This document shows positions 53,005 through 63,710 of a DNA stretch of 64,000 nucleotides, one piece after another. Every line of letters starts with the position of its first letter. Position 1 is the stretch's first letter. The stretch is from Anastrepha obliqua (Eukaryota > Arthropoda > Insecta > Diptera > Tephritidae), in the NCBI RefSeq assembly GCF_027943255.1, contig NC_072897.1, forward strand, positions 61,032,406 to 61,096,405, in the 5' to 3' direction. The notes beneath the pieces were generated by a model that saw only the letters and a program-made list of their open reading frames with translations, searched no databases and was not told the origin of the DNA. The translations under genes were made by a program, and so were the position numbers.

Positions 53005-53605
53005 GGAAGTGTTGATTTTCCTCCTTCATTCGAAAAAAATGGCGGCTGAAACGCATCGAGAGCTACAGAAAGGTTATGAAGATGCTGCTTTAAGTGAAAC
53101 AACGTGCCGAGAGTGGTTCCGTCGCTTCAAAGCCGGCGATTTTAATATTGACGAGCGTCCATCTGAAGGAAGTCCAAAAACCTTCGAAGACGCTGAACTG
53201 GAAGTATTGCTATGTATTTGGTGGGGCCAAGTTGGTGTTATTTATTATGAACTGTTAAAAGCAAGCGAAACCATCACTGAGGATCGATATCGACTTCACT
53301 TGAGCCGAGCACTGTGCGAGAGTGGCCGCAATACGCGGAGAGGCATGAAAAAGTAATTTTGCCCGTTAAAACCTATCTGGAAACACTGAAATTGCAAATC
53401 CTACCCCACCCGCCATATTCTCCAGATATTGCGTAGTCTGATTATCACCTGTTCCAATCGATGGCACATGGTCTAGCTCACCAGCAGTTCCATTCATATG
53501 AAGACATCAAAAAATGGCTTGATCCGTGGATAGCATGAAAAGATAAACAGTTTTACCGCGACGGTATACGAGATGTACCAGAGAGATGAGAAAAGTATTG
53601 CCCAT
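53005..53605 (+). pseudogene. Mariner transposase remainder with internal deletion
   Basis: Continues the mariner gene: LLHSKKMAAETHREL, ALSETTCREWFRRFKAGDFN and TFEDAELEVLL. An internal deletion follows, so the first two catalytic residues are gone. The C-terminal part is readable across frames: LPHPPYSPDI, the SDYHLF-like stretch and EDIKKWLDPWIA. It is inactive. Confidence 0.75.
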
Positions 53606-53788
53606 CACTTTCAATGATTCACTTGTAACCATTTTTTCAGAATAAAGTTGTATTTTCATCAAAAAAAAAAAACTGCGAGAACTTAGCTGCGTACCTAATA
53701 TTTGTATATGTAAAGGGTTTCAATAAGAGGTGCTATTTTGATTTTGAAAGAAAAATGCTATTTTTTAATATAAATGATCGGATGTTTA

Positions 53789-55139
53789 TCTATACTAATA
53801 TTATAAAGAGGAAAACTTTGTTTGTTTGTTTGTAACGAATAGGCTCAAAAACTACTGGACCGATTTTAAAAATTCTTTCACCATTCGAAAACTACATTAT
53901 CCAAGAGTAACATGGATTACATTTTATTTTGGAAAAAAATAGGGTTCCGTAAGATATTTGGATTTTTCGGACACAAACTGAAAAAAATCTTATATATAAA
54001 ATAAAGTCAACTTTTTGTGTGTGTTCGCTAACCGGCCGTGTCTCCACCGAATTAAACAAAACTTACACACATTGCTAAGAAGGTATTGAAGATGGTTTCC
54101 GTATAGCTTGGATACCTATTGGTGGATAAGGCTCGAGATATAGGTCAAAACGTGGACCCGGGTAACCTTCGGATGTGTATGTACAATATGGGTATCAAAT
54201 GGAAGCTGTTGGTGAATGCTTTAGTTCAGAGTACTTTTCATGCCGCTCCGTGACTGGGGTCTCGAGATATAGGTCAAAACGTGGACCCGGGTAACCTTTG
54301 GTTGTGTATGTACAATATGGGTATCAAATGAAAGCTGTTGATAAGTGCTTTAATACGGGGTAATTTTCATACCTATTGATGACTAGGGTCTCGAAATATA
54401 TGCCAAAACGTGGACCCGCCGTGTCTTTGCACCGAATTAAACCAAACTTACGCACATTGTTAAGTAAGTATTGAAAATGGGTTTCGTAAAGTTTGGTTGT
54501 AATTCGGAGCACTGGCAACGGGTACAGCGTTCTTTTGAGCCAGCCATAATGTCGCTTACCTTTTTAACGCTTGGGGCGGAACTGAACTGTCAAATTGACA
54601 GTGTGAGTTACAATGTGTCAATATTTCTTTCTGATTTGGATGCCATAAGGAAAAAACGTAAGTGCAACATGTAAAAATTGTTTGTGAATTCTTTTGGGGT
54701 GGATTTTGGAACAGTGAATAATTTCTTACGAAATTCGAGAATTTAATGTGAAATCCGAATGAAATTATGTGTTCGTGGAAAAAAACTTTTTTTTCGTTTT
54801 TTTTTTTTGAAAAATAAAAATGGATAATGGTTAAAAAAGCTCCAATGCTTAATAAAACATATAAATTGAAACGAAAAATTCATGGATGATCAGGAAAAAA
54901 GACGATTGTTTATTCATATGCGTTGATTTGAAATTTAAAAACAATCTTCTTTTTTCCTGATTTTCAATTTATATTTTATATTTACTCAAAAACAAATAGA
55001 AAAACAAAAAATATTGTTTATGCCAAAGCGCTTGAATAAAGAATAAAGAAATAAATAATATGAAAACCATATATTTTCTGTTCTAAACCATATCTATTCT
55101 ATTTTAGTGTGCCCAGCGAAGGGGGCCGGGTTTGCTAGT
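53789..55139 (+). mobile_element. Non-autonomous Helitron
   Basis: Starts TCTATACTAATATTATAAAG, the common insect Helitron 5' end, and ends CCGGGTTTGCTAGT with a GC-rich hairpin (GCCC...GGGC, about 55110-55126) just before the CTAGT. The host bases are A (53788) and T (55140), the usual AT target without duplication. Inside are diverged tandem units of about 120 bp containing AAAACGTGGACCC and TGTATGTACAATATGGGTAT (54020-54480). There is no Rep/helicase gene. Confidence 0.85.
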
Positions 55140-55140
55140 T

Positions 55141-55590
55141 TCATTATAAAGAGGAAGGTATGCCGTTAACAGTGGAAAATAATGGGCAAATATCCACCAC
55201 GACCACGCTTACAGGACAATATCCTTTTCATGAAATTTTCCATAACCAAATTGCAAAGTGGCTGCCCTATGTCCTCGATAGTCTCACGAACTCCACCTTT
55301 GAGGTCTTGAATATACCCTGGGCTGTTGGCGTAGACCTTCTCTTTCAGGTGGCTCCAAAGAAAAAAGTCACAAGGCGTTAAATCCGTGGTCGAGCGATAA
55401 CACGGTCCGGAAACTTTACCCGTAAAAGATCAATGGTCTCGTTGATTTTGTGGTACATAGCGCCGTCTTGTTGAAAATAAACGTTGTCCAGATCAATACC
55501 ATCCAATTCCGGCCGAAAAACTTTGTTAATCATCTCTCGATAGCGCAATCCATTCACCTGTAACACCTCTTTATATACATATACAAGTAT
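55141..55590 (-). pseudogene. DD41D mariner transposase fragment
   Basis: Minus strand: EMINKVFRPELDGIDLDNVYFQQDGAMYHKINETIDLL, with the second catalytic Asp in QQDGA. A stop and frame change follow, and the C-terminal part has TFFFGAT and FVRLSRT in shifted frames. The front half is missing, cut at the SINE boundary near 55590. Confidence 0.7.
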
Positions 55591-55593
55591 ATA

Positions 55594-55863
55594 ATCGGCG
55601 CTTATACCTTTTTTGGGTGTTTGGCCGAGCTGCTCCTTCTATTTGTGACGTGCGTCTTGATGTTGTTGCACAAATGGAGTAAATGGTTTTTTACGAGAGC
55701 TTTTTCATGACAGAAATACACTCGGAGATTTGACATTGCCTGGCGAGGGGCGACCGCTATTAGAGAAAACTTGTTCTTCATTTCGGTGTTTAACGGAGAT
55801 TCGAGCCTACGTTCCCTCCGGTTTCCGAATGGTAGTCACGCATTTATCCATTCGGGTACGGCG
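55594..55863 (-). mobile_element. SINE copy, full length, first of a tandem pair
   Basis: CGGCGCTTATACC tail, GGCCGAGCTGCTCC body, and head with GAGATTCGAGCCTACG (B box region) ending CCATTCGGGTACGGCG. A deletion of about 40 bp lies in the central body relative to 41842-42119. Confidence 0.8.
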
Positions 55864-56102
55864 TGGCGCGTACACTCTGTTTGGCCAAGCTCCTATTAGT
55901 GGCGTGCGTCTTGATATTTTTCCTCAAAGTGAGGGACCTAAAGTTTCAAGACGACTCCAAATGGCAGATATTTTTTATGAGGAGCTTTTTCATAGCAGAA
56001 ATACACTCGGAGGTTTGCCATTGCCTGCCAAGGGGTGACCGCTATTAGAAAAAACTTTTTCTTAATTTTGGTGTTTCACCGAATGTGGCTACGGCGGCCA
56101 CC
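55864..56102 (-). mobile_element. SINE copy, second of a tandem pair
   Basis: TGGCGCGTACACTC tail follows directly on the head of the preceding copy, same orientation, no gap. The head keeps TGGCTACGGCGGCCACC but the B box part is lost, much as in the copy at 50601. Confidence 0.8.
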
Positions 56103-56197
56103 AAATGTAATAAATTTTAGAAATCAAAACTGCATATACAGGGTGGCTGATTAAAGCCGCTATCAAAGAAAAATTGAATAACTTTTTTTCTTTTTAA

Positions 56198-56926
56198 GGG
56201 GGGAAGCTGGTCTAGAGCGCAAAAAATGGGCACATTTTATGAATTTATTTTGACTCAACAAAGGAATCAATCGAAAATCTGTGAAATAGGTTTAATAATA
56301 TAGCTTTCATGGTACAAATACAAAGTTTTTCGTCTGAATTAATTTCAAAATGGCCGCTGTCCAGCAGTTCTCCTAAGGCGCCTTTTTTTCTAGTGGGTCC
56401 ATTGCCGAAGACGTAAACTCCTTAATTTTTGTCCTGGATCAAAAAATAAAATTTTTTTAGTTTCTATATAACAACAGAAAGAGACGTAAGTAGGATTTTT
56501 TCGATATTTTGTTTTTTCGCGAAATGGTGCACGTTTGAACAAAAAGTTACAATTTTCACTATAAAGAACGACATAAAATTGTTGATTAAAAAAAAAACTA
56601 TGTAATATAAATAAAAAATCCTACGTACGTCTCCGGAGAAAGGTATTTCGAATGTATTGTCAAAATTTCGTAAGAATCGGTAAAGATTTGTTCGAGTTAT
56701 GTCTTCGGCCAGTTTAAAAAAAGTGATTTCGAGAAAAACGCGTTTAAAGTTGTAAGTAGCGTTCGGGGCATACCTGCGAGGCACTGCCGTCGAATGAAAA
56801 ATTTGGGCATTTAGACATTTTTGCTGGCATCCCTCATTTGGTATATTATTTCTAAGACCCTAAAGCACCTTTTAAGACAAAAAAAATTTTTTCGATTTTT
56901 TCAAAATTCTAGACCAGCTTCCCCCC
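56198..56926. mobile_element. TTAA-flanked non-autonomous element, copy 3
   Basis: TTAA at 56194-56197 and 56927-56930. Ends GGGGGGAAGCTGGTCTAGA and TCTAGACCAGCTTCCCCCC are perfect inverts. The internal block AGAATCGGTAAAG followed by GAGAAAAACGCGTTTAAAG lies at about 56672-56747. There is no gene. Length 729 bp, against 728 bp in copy 2. Confidence 0.85.
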
Positions 56927-56963
56927 TTAAGTTATCTGTTCCATTTTTGTTTTAATTTGTAGA

Positions 56964-58022
56964 TTGATCTTTAAAATTCGCCGCTTTCACGCACTGGAGT
57001 CCGTAGTTTTGGTACAGAGAGAGTACAGGAGGATGTTTGGCGGCGATCCCCCGAGCAGATGGACCATAATGAGACTGGTGAATAATTTTGCTGAGCAAGG
57101 AACAGTCGCAAGAAGGCCTTATCATCGAAACCCACCAGTTCGGACGGAGGAAACGATCGCTGCTGTAGCTGCATCTATACAAAGCAATCCAAGGGTTTCA
57201 ACAAGAAGCTTATCTGCTTAACTTGGTGTCAGCCGACAGTCTTTGCAAACAATAATGTACAAAGATTTAGACTTATTTCCCTACAAAATTAAAATTGTTA
57301 ACAAACTGAATGCAGCAGACTTGCCGATTCGCTTGGAATTTTGCCAGAAGATCCTGCAAATGGTGGAAGAAGACCAAAACATGTTAAACTGCCTTTTCAT
57401 GTCTGATGAGGTCCATTTCGATTTAAACGGCAATGTGAACAAACAAAATTGTCGAATATGGAGCACTTCTAACCCACAGATACTCCACGAGACGGAATTG
57501 CATCCTCTTCGTGTGACAGTGTGGTGTGCGGTTTCTTCACGCTGTATTGTCGGGCCTTATTTTTTTGAAGAAAATGGTCACACCGTTACGGTTACTGGAG
57601 ACCGTTATTTGAAAATGCTGAAAGAATTTTTCTATCCAGAACTACTCCGAAAGAGAATTCCTTTCAACTGTGTGTGGTTTCAACAAGATGGGGCAACGTC
57701 TCACATAGCCCAGACTGTTATGACAGAGTTGCGACGAAAATTTCCCAACAAACTGATTTCAAGAAACTTCGAATTTCGTTGGCCCCCCAGGTCGCCTAAC
57801 CTTACTGCACCTGACTTTTTCTTGTGGGGTTTATGTAAACAAGAAGTTTATAAAACAAAGCCAACAAATTTGGATGAACTAAAACAATCCATTCGGGCAA
57901 CAATTGCGGCTATTCCTGTCGCAACTATCAAAGCAGCAATGAACAACTTTTTACTAAGATGCCGCACTTGCGTCAACGAGCATGGGGGGCATTTAAATTC
58001 AATTATTTTTAAAACTATATAA
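56964..58022 (+). pseudogene. DD41D mariner transposase with one nonsense codon
   Basis: About 352 codons. The N-terminal helix-turn-helix region is EYRRMFGGDPPSRWTIMRLV, then TVARRPYHRN. A TAA at 57219-57221 (between RSLSA and LGVSRQSLQ) is the only stop. The catalytic residues are in FMSDEVHFDLNG, WFQQDGATSHIA and RSPNLTAPDFFLWG. I count 41 residues between the second and third Asp, the DD41D spacing of the rosa group first known from a Ceratitis. The rest is open to RTCVNEHGGHLNSIIF. Only one codon separates it from an open gene. Confidence 0.85.
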
Positions 58023-58242
58023 GCTACATTTAATAAAATTTAATGGCCTTCAACTTGAAAAAAAAAATAAATGAATTCCATACACTAAAAAAAAAGTTAT
58101 TTGAGTTTCTTAATGTAGCAAAATTCATCAGCCACCCTGTATAAGGAAAAAAATTAGTTCAAAAATATGCGGCTTTGGCCCTTGTTGTTATGAACAGCGC
58201 TGCACAGCTCAACTCAATATTAAATATTTGCCACTTTGGGAT

Positions 58243-59193
58243 TCATCCTAAGGCTGAATGTATGTACAGTAACATTGAAATAAGTCGCATTCTGAATTCA
58301 GTGTAAGTTTCTAACTTTGCGGCTGTATACATATAGTATGTATGTTTTTGTGCAGTTTTTATCAATTGGAGAACTACATACGTAAAGTAACATACAGTAC
58401 ATACATAACTGTTCATGAACCAGTCGCGAAAAATCGTTTGATCCATCCAAGCATTCTTTTGAGAATAATAAGCCACAGGAAGAGCATTCATGTTTGATTT
58501 TGTGTAACAACGTGGACGTTTAGCCGTATGAACTACAACTAATGGGAGCCTATTACATCTTGAATTTGCGCTAACCATCAATGTTATTCGTTGCTTTTGC
58601 ATTTTCCATCCAGGTGCATAGCTATTCACACAAAAATCGAGTGCCGTTTTTGGGAGTCCTTTATAGTTCAGACCCGTTTCATCAGCATTGAAAACTTGCT
58701 CACGGGTAAAACCATGATTTTCGACGAAAATTTTGAAATTTTTTGTGCATTTTTCGATTTCGTTGGCACCTATGGAGCTCATCTTTTCACTTTGTATCGA
58801 AACTTCCTTCACGCCATGTCGATTTTGCCAGCCATACAACCAACCTGAGCTAGCTTTGAAATCCTTCGGACCTCCTAGCTTTTCATTAAAAAATAATGCC
58901 TTTTCTTTCAATATTTGACCAGATAATGGAACGCCTTTGCTCCGAATTTGATTAAACCACAAGAATAATGCTTCATCGACTTTTTCATTTAATGCCTTTT
59001 TCATCGTTTTACGTTTTTTTGACCGACCTCCCAAAGATTCCATCGACGCAGCATATTGTTTGGTTTGAGTGGCATCTTTTTTAAAATCTTGAATCGTCGT
59101 GCGTGGAATATCATATTTTTCAATTAATGAAACAATTGTTGAACCTTTTTCTATTTCCTCAATAATTTTTTTTTTCGTTTCAATAGTGACCAC
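58243..59193 (-). pseudogene. Tigger/pogo (Jerky-like) transposase, C-terminally truncated
   Basis: About 316 codons on the minus strand. CENP-B-type N-terminal HTH (KKKIIEEIEKGSTIVSLIEK, then IPRTTIQDFKKD), second HTH (LFLWFNQIRSKGVPLSGQIL, FKASSGWLYGWQNRHG) and DDE_1 with the first Asp in VFNADETGLNYK, KQRITLMVSANS and RCYTKSNMNALPVAYY. Homology ends at WFMNSYV near 58405. The remaining 55 codons are flank, and the second and third catalytic Asp are missing. The 5' terminal repeat CAGTACTCCCTGGATTATCC is on the minus strand from 59543, next to TA (59544-59545). Confidence 0.85.
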
Positions 59194-59545
59194 TACTCGT
59201 TTACGATTCGGTATTTTTTTTGTTGTTCAAGGCTCCATTTTAAATGTCTGCTCATCATGAAACTCACATCAAACTGAAAATCTCATTGTACTGAATGTCA
59301 CATCGAAAAAGAATTCCAAGAATTTGCTCTGCTGTGTTCACACGCATTTCTATCGAGCGAACGAAAACAAAAGAAAATCAATGAATAAAGTGAAAAACAA
59401 AAGTATTGCGCGAGGAGTTTTGTTCCAACATGATTTCGACCGTTTCATGACTATTATTGCAATATGTATTGTGGAAAATCTTAAAACGTGACGGTTAATA
59501 GAGGTGACGGATAACAGAGAGACGGATAATCCAGGGAGTACTGTA

Positions 59546-60780
59546 CTAATTAATTATTTACCGACTATCGGAATAATAATAAAAATAATTCTTTCGAAAT
59601 TTTTGTTGGTATACAATTGTTCAGGACAGAACTTTTTCATAAGCTACTTGTGCTGTTTTCTGCATCTTATTGTATGATACATTCCTGTTCGCACTTGACG
59701 CACAGCAGCTGCGGCTGTCAAGAATTTAGAAGACATATTTACACATATATGGGTGCAAACATGTATACGCAGCCGCAACCATTCGACATGACAAAAATTC
59801 ACGATTCACCAAATATTGGCAAATATTTCCCCAAGAAATATTCCAGTATTGATAATTTTCGAATGATCGTCAGTGATTTCTTAGAATTTTAGCTTTGGAC
59901 GACAGGACGAGGAATAAATGGCCTATGTATGCGGTTATATGTACATGCACATGTATATATAATACTAATAATCATAGTTTTATTGGAAGTTCAGAATACA
60001 AATATGTTCGTACATAGGCTAGGGCATCAATTGTGCAGATTCAAATAGAAATATATATGTATGTACATACTCGTATATGAATATGCAAAAGATAATTGTT
60101 TTAGCATTTTTTAGGCAGGAATTCGATCTTTTTAGTTTTACTCCCTAATTATTTTATGTAAATATGATAAGGCGATGCCTCGTGAGGTAGGTCATGGTCA
60201 CTATACGAATTAAAAATGGATTTGAACTTTTGCTTAGTTGCCCTATATATGCATATGGGTTTCATCAAATTTTTAATTTATTTATTTTAATTTTCAAAGC
60301 GTTATACAATTTAGAAAATGCATAAAAATAAAATTTCGTTCTAAGGAACATAGAAATGCACCTTCAAAAGATTTTCAAAATGCCGTCGGCAATTTGATTT
60401 CATACAGAACCCAAAAACCGCGCAGAGCCAATCCAGGCCACAAACGGACAACAAATCGAAACAATCGGTTGAAACTTTGCCACTCACGTGTGGATTTGTT
60501 GACGATTTTTGCTGAAAACAGTGAAGACCGCACGGAATCCCTTACCGCAGTCCCTTACCGTGCACAAAACTGAGCCCGTAGATAACAGCTGTTTTAGTTG
60601 GTTACATACATACAAACTATATTTACAAAATCCATCGGTGACAAAAAGGATGAAGAAGACATCGAAATTTGCGACTTATTTCTTAATTTATTTCAACTAT
60701 ATATTTTATATAAAAAATACAAGGACCAAAAAAAGTGCAAAGGTATAAAGTTCGGCCATTAAATAGGAATTGGGGCACAA
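59546..60780. other. Unassigned DNA, probably including the 5' end of the Harbinger element
   Basis: AT-rich DNA. A 91-codon open frame at 59617-59892 shows no family features and is not called. The more GC-rich stretch 60360-60600 may be the 5' untranslated part of the PIF/Harbinger element that follows. Its terminal repeat was not found. Confidence 0.4.
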
Positions 60781-60829
60781 GTGGTTATCAAATCCAAATG
60801 TTCCGCCGAATGAAAACATTGGAGCCTGA

Positions 60830-61996
60830 TGAATTGTTTTCACACACAAGGCCTGTGTATGAACTGTGTATGAGCTGCTTTTAAAATTAGTGAGCAGTTC
60901 CTTGAGGAAACCAAAACAGCGGATTGGTCCTGAGGAAAGACTATCTGTAGTTTTGCTGTATGCATATTGAGAAAGCGAGGCTTCAATTCGATAAATATTT
61001 ATTTCTTATTGGTTGTTTAGATATTTGTCACAAGGTGTATCTGTGCAGAGCATTGCATGGAGTTATAAGTTAGGTGCAAAGACTGTGCGCGAAATAATAC
61101 AGGAAACTTGTGAAGTTATCTGGCGGCTACTTTCTCCAGTTTACGTTAGCGAACCTACAGAATCCTAGTACAAGGATATTGCAAAGGATTTTTTTGATAT
61201 GTGGAACATTCCAAATTGTGTTGGTGCAATCGATGGCAAGTATGTTGCAATCAAATGTCCAGCCAAGTCAAGTTCGATGTATTACAACTACAAAAAATTC
61301 TTTAGCATCGTTCTGATGGCCGTTTGTGATGCCAAGTATACTTCACTGCAGTAAGCATCGAGAGTTATGGTAGTCAGAGTGACGGAGGTAATAAAATTTA
61401 AATGTAATAAGTTATTTCACCTAATACATAGGTATGTATATTTTACAGGCATTTTTCAACTTTCATCATTTGCACAGAACTTGATGCAATATACTTTGCC
61501 ACTACCGCCTCCCACGCGAATATCTATGGAATCGCCCCAACCACTACCACATTTTTTCGTTGGTGATGCTGCATTCCCATTGAGAACAAACTTGATGCGT
61601 CCATATCCCGGTTTTAACTTACCAAGAACCAAGCGGATTTTTAATTATCGCCTTTCAAGAGCGCGTAGAGTAATAGAGACAAGCTTTGGAATATTAACGG
61701 CGCGATGGAGAATTCTTCGCACCACGATTGAATGTGACCCTAAAAATTGCGAAAAAGTAGTGCTAGCCTGCATTGTTTTACACAATTTTATAATTTTAAA
61801 CGATCACAATCGTTGGTATTGCCCTGAAAATTATGTTGATCGACAAGAACCAGGAAAAATCGTTCATTGTGGGGAATGGCGACGAGAAATAAATAGTGAA
61901 TCGTCATTAGCACGTATACGGACTACAATTCGGAGAGCCTCAACAAATGCATTTAATATCCGCGATAGGCTTGCTGATTATTTCATAAATGAATGA
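60830..61996 (+). pseudogene. PIF/Harbinger transposase (HARBI1-like nuclease) with intron
   Basis: Across several frames: an RKPKQRIGPEERL-like start, [59 protein letters not shown] (first Asp) and [21 protein letters not shown] (second). A frameshift lies near 61350. A GT-AG interval at 61388-61448 (GACGGAG|GTAATA ... TTTTACAG|GCATTT, 61 bp) splits the conserved SQSDGGIF motif and is probably a real intron. The last exon is open: FFVGDAAFPLRTNLMRPYPG, RIFNYRLSRARRVIETSFGI and VLACIVLHNFI. It ends at 61996. The partner MADF-type gene is on the other strand at 63.7 kb. Confidence 0.85.
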
Positions 61997-62472
61997 GCTT
62001 TACCATACCAAAATGACATAGACCTTTCCATTGGCGGACCCTACATATAAAATTAAAACACATTTGAAGTGAAACAAATATATACATATAATGAATTATT
62101 TTATTATTTATGTTTATTTATTTATGAATTTTATTTACGAACTTTTAGATATGCAATTTATTTACATAAATATACTTACAAATATAAAGTCCAACTGTAA
62201 ATTTATGCAATTAAAAATATTTTGAAATATTTTCATTCTTCAAGTAGTTCTTTTATTATTGCAAAATTCAGGTACAATGTATACATACTTAAAAAATCAC
62301 AGTATTCTCGTATACGCATATTTACAAAGTTTACATACTTAAAAAACCCAGCATTCAGGTATACGCATATGTACAAAGTTTACATCCTTAAAAAACCCAG
62401 CATTCAGGTATACTCATATGTACAAAGTTTACATATTTACAAAATCACAGTATTCAGGTATACGCATATGTA
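61997..62472. repeat. AT-rich spacer with a roughly 48-bp minisatellite
   Basis: From about 62285 onward four or more units of about 48 bp with CAGGTATACGCATATGTACA and AAGTTTACATACTT. The array continues at 63401-63490 beyond a mariner that landed in it. It lies between the two convergent Harbinger genes. Confidence 0.8.
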
Positions 62473-63400
62473 AAGGGTGTTTTTTTTAGAGGTTAGGTTT
62501 TCAAGATGAAATAAAATGTATATAATTTAATGTTATGGCCAAGAATTTAGCTTTATTATAAAGATAAGGGTTTGCCATTATGTTTTAAAAATGATTTCGG
62601 GCAAGTGGCCGCCGCGGCTGGCTCGAATAAATTCCAGCCGAGAGGCCCAATTTTCCACCACTTTTTGCAGCAATTGGGGCCGCATGTCAGCAATAACGCG
62701 CCGAATATTCTCTTCCAAGACGTCAATCGTCTTGGGCTTATCTGCGTAGACAAGCGACTTCACAGAGCCCCACAAGAAATAGTCCAGCGGTGTTATATCG
62801 CACGATCTTGGAGGCCACGCGACTGGTCCACGGCGCGAGATAATGCGCTCACCAAAAGTTTCCTTCAATAAATCGATTGTTGCGTTGGCTGTATGGCATG
62901 TAGCGCCGTCTTGTTGGAACCAAAGGTCGTCCACATCAACATCGTCCAATTCAGGCACGAAAAAGTCATTAATCAAGGCCCTAAGCGCTCTCCATTGACT
63001 GTAACATTATGGCCGGCTTCATTTTTAAAGAAATATGGACCAATGATTCCCTCTGCCCATAGAGCACACCAAACAGTGACTTTTTGAGGATGTAACGGCG
63101 TCTCAGCAATGGCTTGTGGATTATGTTCACTCCAAATGCGACAATTTTGCTTATTGACATACCCATTCAACCAAAAGTGAGCTTCATCGCTGAACAAAAT
63201 TTTCTTCGATGCGTCGCGCGAACCGAACCATTATTTTCGTAATAAATTTGCACGATTTGCAAACGTTGTTCAGGTGTAAGTCTATTCATTATGAAATGGC
63301 AAGCCAAACTGAGCATAAATCAAGTGACAGCTGTCAAAAAGACCATCTACGAAAAAAGTAGTGCCAACTTGAAAACCTAACCTCTAAAAAAAACACCCTT
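62473..63400 (-). mobile_element. DD41D mariner, internally deleted (928 bp)
   Basis: TA at 62471-62472 and 63401-63402. The terminal repeats are perfect over 33 bp (AAGGGTGTTTTTTTTAGAGG and its inverse). It is inserted into a minisatellite unit, and the unit reads through when the element is discounted. Confidence 0.9.
62578..63290 (-). pseudogene. DD41D mariner transposase with deletion and frameshifts
   Basis: Minus strand start MNRLTPEQRLQIVQIYYENN. A deletion removes most of the HTH region and joins to ILFSDEAHFWLNGYVNKQNC (first Asp) in another frame. VTVWCALWAEGIIGPYFF follows, with a frameshift near 62975. Then come WFQQDGATCHTA (second Asp) and SCDITPLDYFLWG (third Asp), 41 residues apart. 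The end is RASRGGHLPEIIF. It is inactive, but the ends are intact. Confidence 0.85.
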
Positions 63401-63710
63401 TACAAAGTTTATATATTTACAAAACCACAGTATTCAGGTATACGCATATGTACAAAGTTTACATATTTACAAAATCACAGTATTCATATTCCAAATTCTT
63501 TCTTTTCTTATGCTATAAAATTCAAAATTCAAAGATTCTTAAAAAGTAAACTTAAAAATATTCAATAAAAGATAAAAATAAAAAAAAATTCAACGAATTA
63601 TAAAGCTAAATGAAAAAAAATTCAAATTAAGATAAAAATAAAAAAAAATTCAACGAATTATAAAACTAAATTAAAAAAAATTCAAACTAAGAAAAAAAAA
63701 CTACGAACCC
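63401..63710. repeat. End of the minisatellite and AT-rich spacer
   Basis: Two more minisatellite units to about 63490, then A-rich DNA with an imperfect tandem repeat (about 63570-63690, unit with AAAAAAAATTCAACGAATTA). No gene. Confidence 0.6.

Larger units (their letters stand above)
50949..53698 (+). mobile_element. DD34D-type mariner split by an RTE LINE
   Basis: Left part: untranslated DNA with GTCAATAGGTT, then ATG 51074 and twelve transposase codons. The LINE sits at 51109-52990. Right part: transposase remainder and right terminal repeat ending CTTAGCTGCGTACCTAA at 53698, followed by TA. The left terminal repeat is not recognisable next to the SINE. The subfamily looks like mellifera/cecropia mariners. 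Confidence 0.75.
56139..58139 (+). mobile_element. DD41D (rosa-type) mariner, near complete, with a TTAA element inside
   Basis: TA duplication at 56137-56138 and 58140-58141. The terminal repeats are CAGGGTGGCTGAT and ATCAGCCACCCTG. A 729-bp TTAA element occupies 56198-56926 in its 5' untranslated part. Without it the mariner is about 1.27 kb, the normal size. Confidence 0.9.

Noticed and set aside
59617..59892. 91-codon open frame
   Set aside because: No recognisable motif, AT-rich context, no sign of conservation.
62222..62473. Open frame of 83 codons with repeated TYLKNPAFRYTHM-like units
   Set aside because: It is a by-product of the 48-bp minisatellite, whose length is a multiple of three.
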